Positions 8,388 through 16,986 are shown, numbered from the stretch's first letter. The stretch: 19,509 nt of DNA from an uncultured Bacteroides sp. (GCF_902491285.1 NZ_CABUHK010000094.1:1-19509); one strand, 5' to 3'. Program-made: numbers and translations. Notes: generated by a model from the letters alone, not told the origin.

Positions 8388-10112
8388 TTAATAACCCGGA
8401 TTGTTGGGCAATAAGTTGGGACACAATTCCACATCATGTGTAGGCAGCGGCCACAAGTATTCGCGTTCGGGAAAAATGCGTTTAGCACCCTGCGAACAAT
8501 AACCGGCATTGAAGAGAGCTGAAAAATCAGCCAGACCGTCTTCGTCGATTTGCGGGGTCATTCCCCAGAACCAGAGGTTCTTGTTCACTACATTATTCAG
8601 CAGTTCCGTAGGGTTGATTAGCATGATATAGTTGTAACCGTTCAATGCTTTCCCCGCCAATTTCCAACGCATCAAGTCTTGCAGGCGTTGGTTCTCCATG
8701 GCAAACTCCATGCGACGCTCTATACGCAGGGCACGGCGTAACTCTGTCTGGTCGGTAGTAGTCACGGCAGGATAACTGCCTGTTGCTGTCACATTCACAC
8801 CATAAGCGCGGGCACGTACCATATTGATGGCTTTCAGCACACTGTCGTCAATCCGGTTCAGTTCTATCATGGCTTCGGCATAAATCAACAGTACATCGGC
8901 ATAGCGTATTACGATGTAGTCTTGCTCTACCTTTTGGTCTACTGTCCAGGAAGCATCAATACCTTTCTTCCACAACAAGCCCGTATATGAGCTATATTGA
9001 TTTACGATACGGGTATCTTGATTGCTCTGTGTCTTGCCCGTAGTATAGTTCATCACGGTTTTGGCCGCAGGACTGGGGTCATATTCGAAACCGCAGTGCT
9101 CGGTGTTGAACTCAACGATAGTCATTGTACAACGCGGGTCACGGTTCTTGAAAGGGTTGCGGGGATCGAACAGCGGAGACTCGTCAATAGGCAGTCCGTC
9201 AGTACAGAGATACGCAGCCAGAAGATCCCATGAAGGATTATACGAACCATATCCCCCAGCATTACGGGGAAGACCGTTCTTCACAATCCAAGAATCGAGC
9301 ATCACTTCGTTTTCAATGGAACGAGGTATCACAAACACTTTCTCATCGTTCAGTTTGGTGCTCTGCTTGAAAAGCTTGGCATAGTCGGGCTCCAAAGAAT
9401 AAAGTTTGAGCTCCATACAAGCTTTGGCAGCTTGAGCAGCTATTTCATAGTCACCTATATAGAGGGCAAAACGTGCTTTCATAGCCAGCGCCGCACCCTT
9501 GGTGGCATGTATATTCTCACCCTGTCCATAGCTTTCGGGCAAACCGGCAATGGCTTTATCGAAATCAGCGTACACCAAAGGAATCACTTCCGCTTTAGGC
9601 CTGCGACCACGCTGCAAAGCTTCGGAAATAGTAATAGTCTCCTCTTGATAGGGCACGTCACCATAGAAGAAAATCAGTTCGGCATACTTGCAGGCACGGC
9701 AGAAGTAAGCCTCACCGGCATAGCGGTCGTACACTTCCTGAGTCACAGAGCCCTTTGCCTTATGCATATTCTCAAGCATTGTGTTGGCGCGGGCAATGAG
9801 TTTGAATGATTGTTGCCACAAAGCATATACTTCGTACTGCTGACCGTTCATAGTTCCATCAAGTATGGTTCCACCGCTTCCCGGATTACGGTTCGTCTGA
9901 CGATAGGTGGTGTTGTCCGACCATTGTTCGGACGAACTAAGAGGTTCCTGCCAATAGCCCAAGATGTAAAAGTCATTGGAAGCCAGGCGCAATTCTGTTT
10001 CAGTTGTGTACCATGACTCGGTATTACCTTGTGATCTGGGTACCAGGTCCATACTCTCACAAGCAGCAAGCCCCAGGCACATTCCGGCTAATAATAATAT
10101 CTTTGTTTTCAT
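8388..10112 (-). CDS. SusD/RagB-family outer-membrane glycan-binding lipoprotein
   Basis: A 574-residue SusD homologue of normal length. The lipobox is LAAC with Cys18. The N-terminus (LVPRSQGNTESWYTTETEL) and the TPR-like helical region (YAGEAYFCRACKYAELIFFYGDVPY, AMKARFALYIGDYEIAAQAA) match the SusD-like N-terminal domain. RYADVLLIYAEAMIELN, RIERRMEFAMENQRLQDLMRW and the terminal YLWPLP ... LLPNNPGY match the RagB/SusD domain. SusD proteins cap the SusC barrel and help capture glycan. The start 17 bp after the susC stop is supported by a good AGGAG site. Confidence 0.96.
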   Translation of the reverse strand: MKTKILLLAGMCLGLAACESMDLVPRSQGNTESWYTTETELRLASNDFYILGYWQEPLSSSEQWSDNTTYRQTNRNPGSGGTILDGTMNGQQYEVYALWQQSFKLIARANTMLENMHKAKGSVTQEVYDRYAGEAYFCRACKYAELIFFYGDVPYQEETITISEALQRGRRPKAEVIPLVYADFDKAIAGLPESYGQGENIHATKGAALAMKARFALYIGDYEIAAQAAKACMELKLYSLEPDYAKLFKQSTKLNDEKVFVIPRSIENEVMLDSWIVKNGLPRNAGGYGSYNPSWDLLAAYLCTDGLPIDESPLFDPRNPFKNRDPRCTMTIVEFNTEHCGFEYDPSPAAKTVMNYTTGKTQSNQDTRIVNQYSSYTGLLWKKGIDASWTVDQKVEQDYIVIRYADVLLIYAEAMIELNRIDDSVLKAINMVRARAYGVNVTATGSYPAVTTTDQTELRRALRIERRMEFAMENQRLQDLMRWKLAGKALNGYNYIMLINPTELLNNVVNKNLWFWGMTPQIDEDGLADFSALFNAGYCSQGAKRIFPEREYLWPLPTHDVELCPNLLPNNPGY

Positions 10113-10118
10113 ATTCTA

Positions 10119-10123
10119 CTCCT
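10119..10123 (-). promoter_or_regulatory. Shine-Dalgarno site of the susD-like gene
   Basis: AGGAG on the minus strand, six bases before the ATG at 10110-10112. Bacteroides genes often lack a clear Shine-Dalgarno sequence, so this fixes the susD start and suggests efficient re-initiation after susC. Confidence 0.5.
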
Positions 10124-10129
10124 ATTTAT

Positions 10130-13100
10130 TTAAAAGTTAACTTGCAGACCCATTACTAAAGAAGTGGTAATCGGATAAGCTTTGTAGTTCATTTCAGGAT
10201 CCCAACCATCGGGGAAATTACTCAAACAGAAAAGGTCACTACCGCTCACATAGAAGCGGACACGATTTATACCAGCCTTTTGCGTCCAAGTTTCAGGCAG
10301 GGTATAACCCAATGTGAGATTTTTCAAACGAAAATATGAACCGTTGAACATCCAAAAGCTAGATGTGGCGTAGTTATTGCTCTTCGATACGTTCGAAAGC
10401 CGGGGATATTTGGCTGACAAATTCTCTTCAGCAGTATTGAAGGGACTCCAATATTTACCTTCGAGAATTGACGGCACGTTACCATAGTTATCACGCAAAG
10501 GTTGTACCATGGCAGTAGAAAGATACGAATTCTGTTTGCCAATACCTTGGAAAGCAATGCTGAAGTCAATCCCTTTGTAGGAAGCATTGAATGTACCGCC
10601 ATACTGAAAACGAGGAAGTGAGTTACCCAAGGGGACACGGTCGTACTCAGGGCTGATGATACCATCGGGTACACCATCAGGACCACTGATATCACGATAT
10701 TTCAAGTCACCCACCGTTACGGTAGTACTTGTACGGGCCGAATTGTTCACTTCTTCCTGAGTCTGATAGATGCCATCGCACACATAACCATAATATTCAT
10801 TGAAAAGAACACCGGCACGCTTAATCTTACCACCGCTGATTTGCTCGCCATCATTCATATAATCAATTTTTGAGAGGAAGTCAGAGAAATTCACATTCAC
10901 ACCATACTTGAAGTCTCCTATCCGGTCGTTCCATGCCAGTTCGATATCATAACCATGAGTAGACATCTTACCCGCATTTGTACTGGGATTGTTGTATCCC
11001 ATGAAGTAAGGTATTTCGATATTCAGCAACATGTCCTTAGTCTGCTTCCAATAATAGTCAAAGTGGAACTGTAGACGGTTGTTGAAGAAGTTGGCATCCA
11101 AACCGATGTCGGTACTGGTAGTGGTTTCCCAAGTAATATCTTCTACAGCCAACACAGCAGGGCGGGCTGTCTTATCAGAAACAACACTTCCGTCGGCCAT
11201 ATAAAATAATGAATTACCAAAGCTCATCAAAGCAATATAGGGGAAATAATTGTCACCGATACGTTCGTTACCCAACATACCCCACGAACCACGCAACTTC
11301 AAGAATGAAAGCCAGTCCCAATTGAGGTTCTTCATGAATTTTTCTTCGCTCATTACCCAACCTGCCGAGAATGAAGGAAAAGTACCCCAACGGTAACCTT
11401 TGGCAAAACGTGAACTACCATCGTGGCGTACATTGGCCTGAAACAGGTAACGATCGGCGTATGAATAGATAACACGGCCGAAAACTGAATTAGAAGTATA
11501 CTCATTACCTTTACCGCTATTGGTCTGGAAATCTTCCGAACCGATATTGAGGTAAGGATAACCGGTAAGTTCGTATTTATCACGGGCTGCAGTCAGTTCT
11601 TCGTCCTTCATGTAATAGTTCTCAAAACCTGCCATCACTGTAAGATTATGATTGCCAAAGGTTCCCATATAATTAGCAATAAGTTGGCTGGTGACGTGAT
11701 AATTATCCTTACGGGTTTCCTCAAGCGAATTAGTAGTCCATGTGCTGCCGGAGTCGAAATAACCGCCAAAAGTTTCGGGGTCATCGGCGAGGGTATATCC
11801 GCATGAGTTTTTAAACGCTTTCTTCTTTTGATAATTGATAAAAGGAGATACGATACCTGAGATGCTTAATCCCTTGATGGGCTTGAAAGTCAGCGAACCT
11901 TTACCTGCCACCTGGGTACTGTGAGCCACTGAGTTACCACCGGCAACAAGCAGTCCGTAGGGATTCGCGCCACTCTTACCTGAAGCCAGACGACCATCAT
12001 CCCAAGTAGCGGGGTAGATAGCAGGCATCTTACGCATGGTATCGAAAGGATCATAATTTTTAGTACTACTCTTAGCATGACGGATATTCACGTCTATTTG
12101 GGCACTAAGTTTGTCGTTGATATTAAAGTCGTTGTTCGAACGAAACATATAACGTTGGAATCCACGGCCATCGTAAAGTCCGTCCACCTCGTCATACGAA
12201 AGAGTAGCTACCGACTTTACCGCTTTATTACCGCCCGATACGGAGAGAGTGTGAGTCATACGAGGAGCACTCGACTTCAAAATCAAGTCAGTCCAGTCGG
12301 TAATGGGGTAGTTGTTGGGATCGGTAGCATTATACTTTACCCAATTCTTTGTTTGGTCGGCCGTGTATTCCTGAAAAAAACCGCCGGTAGGATTATCATT
12401 ATACTTCAACTCGTTGCTCATCTCCAAGTAACGGGTAACTCCTACCATATTGGGTTGTTTGGTAGGGATTTCCCAACCAAATTCGGCATTGTACTTCAAG
12501 TTGATTTTACCGCTATCATTACCACGCTTGGTAGTAACCAAAATAACACCGGCAGCAGCTTTCGAACCATAAATACTGGCAGCCGCAGCATCTTTCAGTA
12601 CCGAGATACTCTCGACATCATTAGAGTTCACATAATCGAGCGAGCTTTGTACACCGTCTACAATTATCAACGGACTCGATTCACCCATAGTAGTAATACC
12701 ACGCACACGGATAGAAGCGGCACCGGAACCGGGAGCCGAATTATCACGCGTCACCATCACTCCCGAAAGTGATCCTTGCAGGGCATTGGAAAGCATAGCT
12801 GTGCGTTTGTTCACCAACTCTTCCCCTTTCACGGCTGCCACCGCACCGGTGAGGTCTTTCTTCTTTACCGTACCGTAACCGATAACCACTACTTCATTAA
12901 GTGCTTTACTGGCTTCTTCCATAACAACAGCATACATGTTCTTGCTGTCTATCCGCACGGTTTTGTCATTATACCCAACATAGCTGATGAGCAGTTCGCT
13001 ACCCTCAGGAACATCTATCTGAAACTTACCGTCAAGGTCGGTAATGGTAGCTGCTTCACTACCTTTCACGCGAATTGTAGCACCAATCATCGGAAGATCG

Positions 13101-13519
13101 GTAGCATCAACTACCTGTCCCGAGATACGCTTCGCTTTTTTCACCTGAGTAGTAACCCTTTTAGAAGGATTGACAGTGATAGTTACCTGACGGTTCTGAA
13201 TGTGATATTTCAAATCGGCCAGCCGGCATACTTCCGTCAAAATAGCATCAATCGACTTTCCTTGCAGTTCGATGTTTACTTTGTTGTTGAGACGATCTTT
13301 CACAGGTTGGTCATAAACAAAAACATATTGGCTATGTTTCTCAATGTAGTCGAACACTTGTTTCACTGTCGAATCTTCGGCTTTAAGGATATACATCCCA
13401 TTTACCTTTTCGAACGAAACAGTCGACGCGCCGGAATAAGCGGGTACAGACAGTAGCCCAGCCAGGCAGAAAGCTTTTGCCAAGCTTGTCACCGTAGTTG
13501 TGATTGTTTTTCGATTCAT
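10130..13519 (-). CDS. SusC-family TonB-dependent transporter with N-terminal STN signalling domain
   Basis: A 1129-residue outer-membrane importer. After a signal peptide (to about residue 30) comes an STN domain (about 43-116, YILKAEDSTVKQVFDYIEKH onward), then a carboxypeptidase-regulatory-like beta domain (about 132-201, ISGQVVDATDLPMIGATI). The plug (about 209-333) carries VVIGYGTVKKKDLTGAV, RVRGITT and LKDAAAASIYGSKAAAGV, signatures of the SusC/RagA family. The remaining 800 residues form the barrel, ending in the usual terminal Phe (LQVNF). STN domains touch FecR-type anti-sigma factors, and the sigma/FecR pair is encoded just upstream. The transporter is therefore probably also the sensor of its substrate. 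It begins 56 bp after a DUF4832 gene and is followed closely by susD. Confidence 0.97.
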   Translation of the reverse strand: MNRKTITTTVTSLAKAFCLAGLLSVPAYSGASTVSFEKVNGMYILKAEDSTVKQVFDYIEKHSQYVFVYDQPVKDRLNNKVNIELQGKSIDAILTEVCRLADLKYHIQNRQVTITVNPSKRVTTQVKKAKRISGQVVDATDLPMIGATIRVKGSEAATITDLDGKFQIDVPEGSELLISYVGYNDKTVRIDSKNMYAVVMEEASKALNEVVVIGYGTVKKKDLTGAVAAVKGEELVNKRTAMLSNALQGSLSGVMVTRDNSAPGSGAASIRVRGITTMGESSPLIIVDGVQSSLDYVNSNDVESISVLKDAAAASIYGSKAAAGVILVTTKRGNDSGKINLKYNAEFGWEIPTKQPNMVGVTRYLEMSNELKYNDNPTGGFFQEYTADQTKNWVKYNATDPNNYPITDWTDLILKSSAPRMTHTLSVSGGNKAVKSVATLSYDEVDGLYDGRGFQRYMFRSNNDFNINDKLSAQIDVNIRHAKSSTKNYDPFDTMRKMPAIYPATWDDGRLASGKSGANPYGLLVAGGNSVAHSTQVAGKGSLTFKPIKGLSISGIVSPFINYQKKKAFKNSCGYTLADDPETFGGYFDSGSTWTTNSLEETRKDNYHVTSQLIANYMGTFGNHNLTVMAGFENYYMKDEELTAARDKYELTGYPYLNIGSEDFQTNSGKGNEYTSNSVFGRVIYSYADRYLFQANVRHDGSSRFAKGYRWGTFPSFSAGWVMSEEKFMKNLNWDWLSFLKLRGSWGMLGNERIGDNYFPYIALMSFGNSLFYMADGSVVSDKTARPAVLAVEDITWETTTSTDIGLDANFFNNRLQFHFDYYWKQTKDMLLNIEIPYFMGYNNPSTNAGKMSTHGYDIELAWNDRIGDFKYGVNVNFSDFLSKIDYMNDGEQISGGKIKRAGVLFNEYYGYVCDGIYQTQEEVNNSARTSTTVTVGDLKYRDISGPDGVPDGIISPEYDRVPLGNSLPRFQYGGTFNASYKGIDFSIAFQGIGKQNSYLSTAMVQPLRDNYGNVPSILEGKYWSPFNTAEENLSAKYPRLSNVSKSNNYATSSFWMFNGSYFRLKNLTLGYTLPETWTQKAGINRVRFYVSGSDLFCLSNFPDGWDPEMNYKAYPITTSLVMGLQVNF

Positions 13520-13575
13520 AATATAAGATTGATAATTAATATTTATTGCATAACGATTTATGAGTAATCTGCCGG

Positions 13576-15132
13576 TTACTTGTTGATTTTAAGTTTGCCG
13601 ACTTTGCACCATCCCTCAAATAGAAGATTCTTGTCGACCGCCATTTTCAAGCCCGGCTGACATGCTTTGGTTGTATCAACCAGACCGATAAGCCAAGTGT
13701 AACTACCCTTTTGAAGTCCATCCAATTTGACAGTGGTAGTATAATGACCATCGTGACCTTGCACCCAAGTTGAGAGGTCGGCCTCATCTACAAGCTGTTT
13801 TTTTACAATGTTATGATGAGTATCCATCAAAGCGATACATACTTTATATTTTCCTTTCCACTGGGGAATGTTGGTAGGACAGTATCCCCAACCCAGATTA
13901 CGCCAATTGTGCTGCACGCTCACCTGCTCGCCTGAACGGGCTTTATTTACGAAACTGACCTTAGTGGGATAGAGCCGATATCCTCCCTCACGTTCGAAAC
14001 GCTTCACCAAATCGAAAGAGGTATTAAACCATGAGGCAACTTCATCGCCTATGCGAAGATCCATCATATTGACATGGGCGTTGCGGCTCTCTTCGTACTC
14101 GCCCAAGCGCACATCCTCCGAATGACCTTCACGATACTTGCCGCTAGGATCAATCCAATAACGGTGATGTGCTCCGGTAATCCACCCTCCCTCCATAATG
14201 ATGGGCAAGCGAAAGCGGTAAGCACGGGCAAAATCTTTTTCCCACTGTTCGTAATAACCGGTCATCCCAAAAGCATCGTGACGAATAGTGTATCCTTTGG
14301 CAATGGCCCTTTCGAGCAATCTTTTACTATCAGGGTGTGGTTCTGCCCAACTGATGGTATCTCCGACCAAACGATGGTAGTTTATCACCAATGGCACACG
14401 TTTGAAGGCTTTTGCATAGGCATCGGTAATCCACTCAAAGACTTCTTCTTTATTTGAGTAGTTATTATATTTCACACCGTGTGCTTCACCCCACTTACCA
14501 AGTCCATAGGCATCAATAAAATCCACCTTATCAGGATCGTCAAAGGCAGTGGCAAAAGCTTGAAGGAATTTCTCGTATTTTTGCTGGAACACGGCATCAT
14601 CCGGATAAGGCGACCATACTTGAGGATTATTGGGGTCTTGGAAACCTTTTGCACCGGCCTCCTTTACATAAAGAGGTGTGTTCTGTCCCTGGTCACGACT
14701 GTCTACATTGATGCGGAAAGCCAAACGCATGCCACGTTCACGCACCGAAGCGAGCAATTTATAGATACGTGAGTCGGGATCGTTCCATACATACTTCCCC
14801 TCTTTACTCTCAAGCATATTCCAATTGATGCGAACGTAACATGTACCGGCGTAATCGCTCACACAGACAGTGGAGTCTCCACCGTTTACGGGCATAGCAT
14901 CATAGCGTTGGGTCTGCCAAAAGTTTTCATCCCATGCACGTCCCAGGTACATTACCCAACCCGTAAGGGGATTTTTGAGTACAGAAGTAGTATCAGGCTC
15001 AAAACATACTGTTTGTTCAGGCGCTTTTAGTCCTTTAATTGTAGATACTTGTGTATGTGCCGAAGACCATCCACAGAGTATCAGAGCTGCTATAAAAAGC
15101 ATAAATGTGCGTAACAAAGTGTATCTTTTCAT
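13576..15132 (-). CDS. DUF4832/DUF4874-type secreted protein, putative glycoside hydrolase
   Basis: A 518-residue paralogue of the lipoprotein at 5032-6633, collinear over the whole body: NPLTGWVMYLG, YVRINWNML, NVDSRDQ, VWSPYPDD, GLGKWGE (Glu216), RHDAFGM, IIMEGGW (Glu314), NMMDLR, EGGYRLYP, NLGWGYCP and a C-terminal beta-rich YTWLIGLVDTTK segment. The two glutamates sit 98 residues apart (101 in the paralogue), as expected for a TIM-barrel hydrolase; activity is inferred. Unlike the paralogue it has no convincing lipobox (LILC) and no acidic tag, so it is probably periplasmic or released. I use the ATG at 15130-15132; a TTG nine bases upstream is in frame but less likely. It is the first gene after the regulators and precedes susC, an uncommon order. 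Confidence 0.8.
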   Translation of the reverse strand: MKRYTLLRTFMLFIAALILCGWSSAHTQVSTIKGLKAPEQTVCFEPDTTSVLKNPLTGWVMYLGRAWDENFWQTQRYDAMPVNGGDSTVCVSDYAGTCYVRINWNMLESKEGKYVWNDPDSRIYKLLASVRERGMRLAFRINVDSRDQGQNTPLYVKEAGAKGFQDPNNPQVWSPYPDDAVFQQKYEKFLQAFATAFDDPDKVDFIDAYGLGKWGEAHGVKYNNYSNKEEVFEWITDAYAKAFKRVPLVINYHRLVGDTISWAEPHPDSKRLLERAIAKGYTIRHDAFGMTGYYEQWEKDFARAYRFRLPIIMEGGWITGAHHRYWIDPSGKYREGHSEDVRLGEYEESRNAHVNMMDLRIGDEVASWFNTSFDLVKRFEREGGYRLYPTKVSFVNKARSGEQVSVQHNWRNLGWGYCPTNIPQWKGKYKVCIALMDTHHNIVKKQLVDEADLSTWVQGHDGHYTTTVKLDGLQKGSYTWLIGLVDTTKACQPGLKMAVDKNLLFEGWCKVGKLKINK

Positions 15133-15170
15133 ATTTTCCAATGGTATTAAAAAGCATAGCTTCTCTTTAC

Positions 15171-15188
15171 AAAAAGGCGTATAAGCCT
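15171..15188 (-). promoter_or_regulatory. Short hairpin plus U-run in the leader of the DUF4832-susC block, possible attenuator
   Basis: In minus-strand RNA, AGGC (15185-15188) pairs with GCCU (15175-15178) around a 6-nt loop, and the 3' arm runs into five uridines. The core is only four base pairs, extendable with G-U and A-U pairs into the U-run. It lies in the 146-bp gap between the anti-sigma factor and the DUF4832 gene, where the sigma-dependent promoter should be. I could not pick out that promoter. A small dyad, ATAAG-TT-CTTAT, is at 15228-15239. Confidence 0.25.
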
Positions 15189-15278
15189 CCTCTACCTTGC
15201 TATGAAGGCATTATAAATTGGTTGATAATAAGTTCTTATGTAATTATTTCATTCAGTAGCAACTGACTACAAAAGCAG

Positions 15279-16205
15279 TTACTTCTTCACTAAGTAGATT
15301 GTATCACCACGAATTTCCATACGAGTCCGCGTCATGGTTTCAATGGCTTGCAAGGCTTCACTGACATGATCACCCAGCATTAATTTGCCATAAATTTTAT
15401 CTGCCGACATCCCATCGTCAAACAAAATAGTCACTCCATAATAATGACTGAGCCGTTGAGCTACAGACTCCACACTTTCACCATCAAGGTTAATCATACC
15501 CTGCATCCAACAAGTGTATTCATCCGTATTCACTGTCCGTTTCTCGGCAAAACTTCCCTCCTGCAAATTCACCAATTCATTCGGTTTCATACGAACCCGG
15601 TCATTGTTTGTCGTTTTCAGTTCTACCGCTCCTTGAACCAACACCACTTGCGAATCCGAAGTATCGTAATTGTTCACATTAAATCTTGTCCCAAGTACCT
15701 TCACTCTAAAATTATCGGAATGGACAAGAAACGGATGCTCTGTATCATGTGCCACATCGAAGTAAGCCTCACCTTTCACATATACTTCACGGCAATCGCC
15801 ATCAAAACGTTTGGGGTAGCGGACAATTGTACGCGAGTTGGCTACGATCTTTGTGCCATCGGCTAACAGCAGCGTCATCTTCTCTCCAACAGGCACTTCC
15901 ACCTCTTCATCATATGCGTCAGCCATCAATTCCGTAACTTCCATGTGGGACAAACCGTCCATCGCATCCTCTGTAACTATATATTTTATACCTATTAAAA
16001 AAAGCAGCGTAGCAGCTACTGAGCCAATATACATCAAAACGCGTCGCTGCCTGGATTTACGTTCATGTTGATGCATTTTCAAAAAGGCTTTTTTCTTAAT
16101 GCCGGAGATATCTATCTCGGCCGGGGTACCGTGTTCTATAAACGACTTCAACTTGATGTCGCCCTGTAAATCCCCATATGTATAATCATTAATATCTTTA
16201 TCCAT
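15279..16205 (-). CDS. FecR-type anti-sigma factor (FecR + DUF4974)
   Basis: A 308-residue inner-membrane regulator. A cytoplasmic N-terminal segment of about 55 residues, which would hold the sigma factor, is followed by one transmembrane helix (about 56-76, VLMYIGSVAATLLFLIGIKY). The periplasmic part has a FecR domain (about 103-197, VPVGEKMTLLLADGTKIVAN ... VYVKGEAYFDV ... VLGTRFNVNNY) and a C-terminal DUF4974 domain (about 236-304, RLSHYYGVTI ... ALQAIETMTRTRM). DUF4974 is an STN-like fold common in Bacteroidota anti-sigma factors. It should bind the STN domain of the SusC protein when substrate is present. The start is uncertain: I use the ATG at 16203-16205, but a TTG at 16209-16211 is in frame and sits at better spacing from an AGGA sequence. 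Confidence 0.94.
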   Translation of the reverse strand: MDKDINDYTYGDLQGDIKLKSFIEHGTPAEIDISGIKKKAFLKMHQHERKSRQRRVLMYIGSVAATLLFLIGIKYIVTEDAMDGLSHMEVTELMADAYDEEVEVPVGEKMTLLLADGTKIVANSRTIVRYPKRFDGDCREVYVKGEAYFDVAHDTEHPFLVHSDNFRVKVLGTRFNVNNYDTSDSQVVLVQGAVELKTTNNDRVRMKPNELVNLQEGSFAEKRTVNTDEYTCWMQGMINLDGESVESVAQRLSHYYGVTILFDDGMSADKIYGKLMLGDHVSEALQAIETMTRTRMEIRGDTIYLVKK

Positions 16206-16250
16206 CTTCAATTCTTTTTATCCTTTCAATATCTTTTTCCTTTTTATAAT

Positions 16251-16273
16251 CTTCTCATGAGAAGTTCCCTTCT
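16251..16273 (-). repeat. Overlapping inverted repeats in the fecR leader (14-bp palindrome plus alternative arm)
   Basis: Bases 16251-16264 form a perfect 14-bp palindrome. In minus-strand RNA the three arms are AGAAG (16269-16273), CUUCU (16260-16264) and AGAAG (16251-16255). The middle arm can pair with either neighbour but not both. One hairpin has a GGAA loop, which fits the GNRA class; the other has CAUG. This is either an operator-like dyad or a small two-state leader. The arms are only five bases long, so chance is possible. Confidence 0.3.
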
Positions 16274-16286
16274 ATTTATAAAGACG

Positions 16287-16294
16287 CAAAGGTT
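16287..16294 (-). promoter_or_regulatory. Possible -7 box of a Bacteroides-type promoter before fecR
   Basis: The minus strand reads AACCTTTG, one mismatch from the Bacteroides -7 consensus TAnnTTTG. It lies about 80 bp before the anti-sigma start, in the 146-bp gap after the sigma factor gene. A weak TTTC (16312-16315) is upstream in place of the -33 TTTG, with 17 bp between. If real, the anti-sigma factor could be transcribed separately from the sigma factor. Confidence 0.25.
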
Positions 16295-16351
16295 AGATTT
16301 ATCTATAGGTTGAAATTCTATTTTTTTCTTTTAATGCTTTCTTTTTCTAAA

Positions 16352-16894
16352 TCACCCGTCCACAAGTCTCTTTCTCAAAGCATTCATAGCATATCCTATA
16401 TGGTAATTCACCGTAGGAAGCGAGATTTGCAACATACGCGCAATTTCCGCATAAGGCATTTGTTCCAGTTTAGCCAAAAAGAATACATGCTTGCACTTGG
16501 GCGGCAAACTATTGATCGCTTCATTCAAACATTGGAGTTCTTCGCGCGAAAGCATATCATCCATTGGAGTTTGTATATCAGGAAAAGAGAAATCTTGAAG
16601 TTCTTCAAAAGATATCTCTTGATTACCCTTTGCCTCCTTGCGCAAATAAGAGATTGATTTACGATATACAATCGTATTCAACCAACTCAACATGCTGGCT
16701 ATTTCCAAAAGCGTCTTACGTAGTTTCCACACTTCAAAGAAAACATCGCCTACCACTTCTTCAGCCATTTCCTTATTACTAAGGATACCAAAGGCGTGAT
16801 AGTATAACCTCTTTGAATATCGGTTCATGAAACTATTAAAAGCTAGCTCATCCCCTTTGGAAATCAACAAAAGTTCTCTTTCCAAGTCTTCCAT
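16352..16894 (-). CDS. ECF-type RNA polymerase sigma factor
   Basis: A 180-residue sigma-70 family protein of the extracytoplasmic-function type. Region 2 spans about residues 17-85 (LAFNSFMNRYSKRLYYHAF, EEVVGDVFFEVWK, YRKSISYLRKEAK). Region 4 spans about 118-174 with a helix-turn-helix (PYAEIARMLQISLPTVNYHI). Length and layout are normal. It starts at the ATG 16892-16894. With the downstream FecR-type gene and the STN-bearing SusC it forms the usual Bacteroides trans-envelope circuit. The natural target is the promoter of the DUF4832-susC block. Whether it also drives GH105/GH3, which lie upstream on the same strand, is unknown. Confidence 0.95.
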   Translation of the reverse strand: MEDLERELLLISKGDELAFNSFMNRYSKRLYYHAFGILSNKEMAEEVVGDVFFEVWKLRKTLLEIASMLSWLNTIVYRKSISYLRKEAKGNQEISFEELQDFSFPDIQTPMDDMLSREELQCLNEAINSLPPKCKHVFFLAKLEQMPYAEIARMLQISLPTVNYHIGYAMNALRKRLVDG

Positions 16895-16943
16895 TTAATT
16901 AGATTACTATTTTATATATTTACAGGCGCAGAATTCTTATATG

Positions 16944-16965
16944 TTATATAGGTGGAGCTATATAA
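16944..16965. repeat. Perfect 8-bp inverted repeat before the sigma factor gene
   Basis: TTATATAG at 16944-16951 and CTATATAA at 16958-16965 flank a 6-bp GTGGAG spacer, about 50 bp before the sigma factor start. It could be an operator dyad or a small leader hairpin. The AT-rich arms lower its significance. Confidence 0.3.
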
Positions 16966-16986
16966 TATTAACGTTCTTTATCAATA

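Noticed and set aside
12077..13456. Two successive plus-strand open frames (12077-12772 and 12776-13456)
   Set aside because: Both are antisense to the strongly supported N-terminal part of susC.
13549..13580. Two adjacent 5-bp inverted repeats in the gap before susC (CATAA/TTATG and AGTAA/TTACT)
   Set aside because: The arms are short and AT-rich, one reaches into the DUF4832 stop region, and no U-run or wobble evidence supports an RNA structure.
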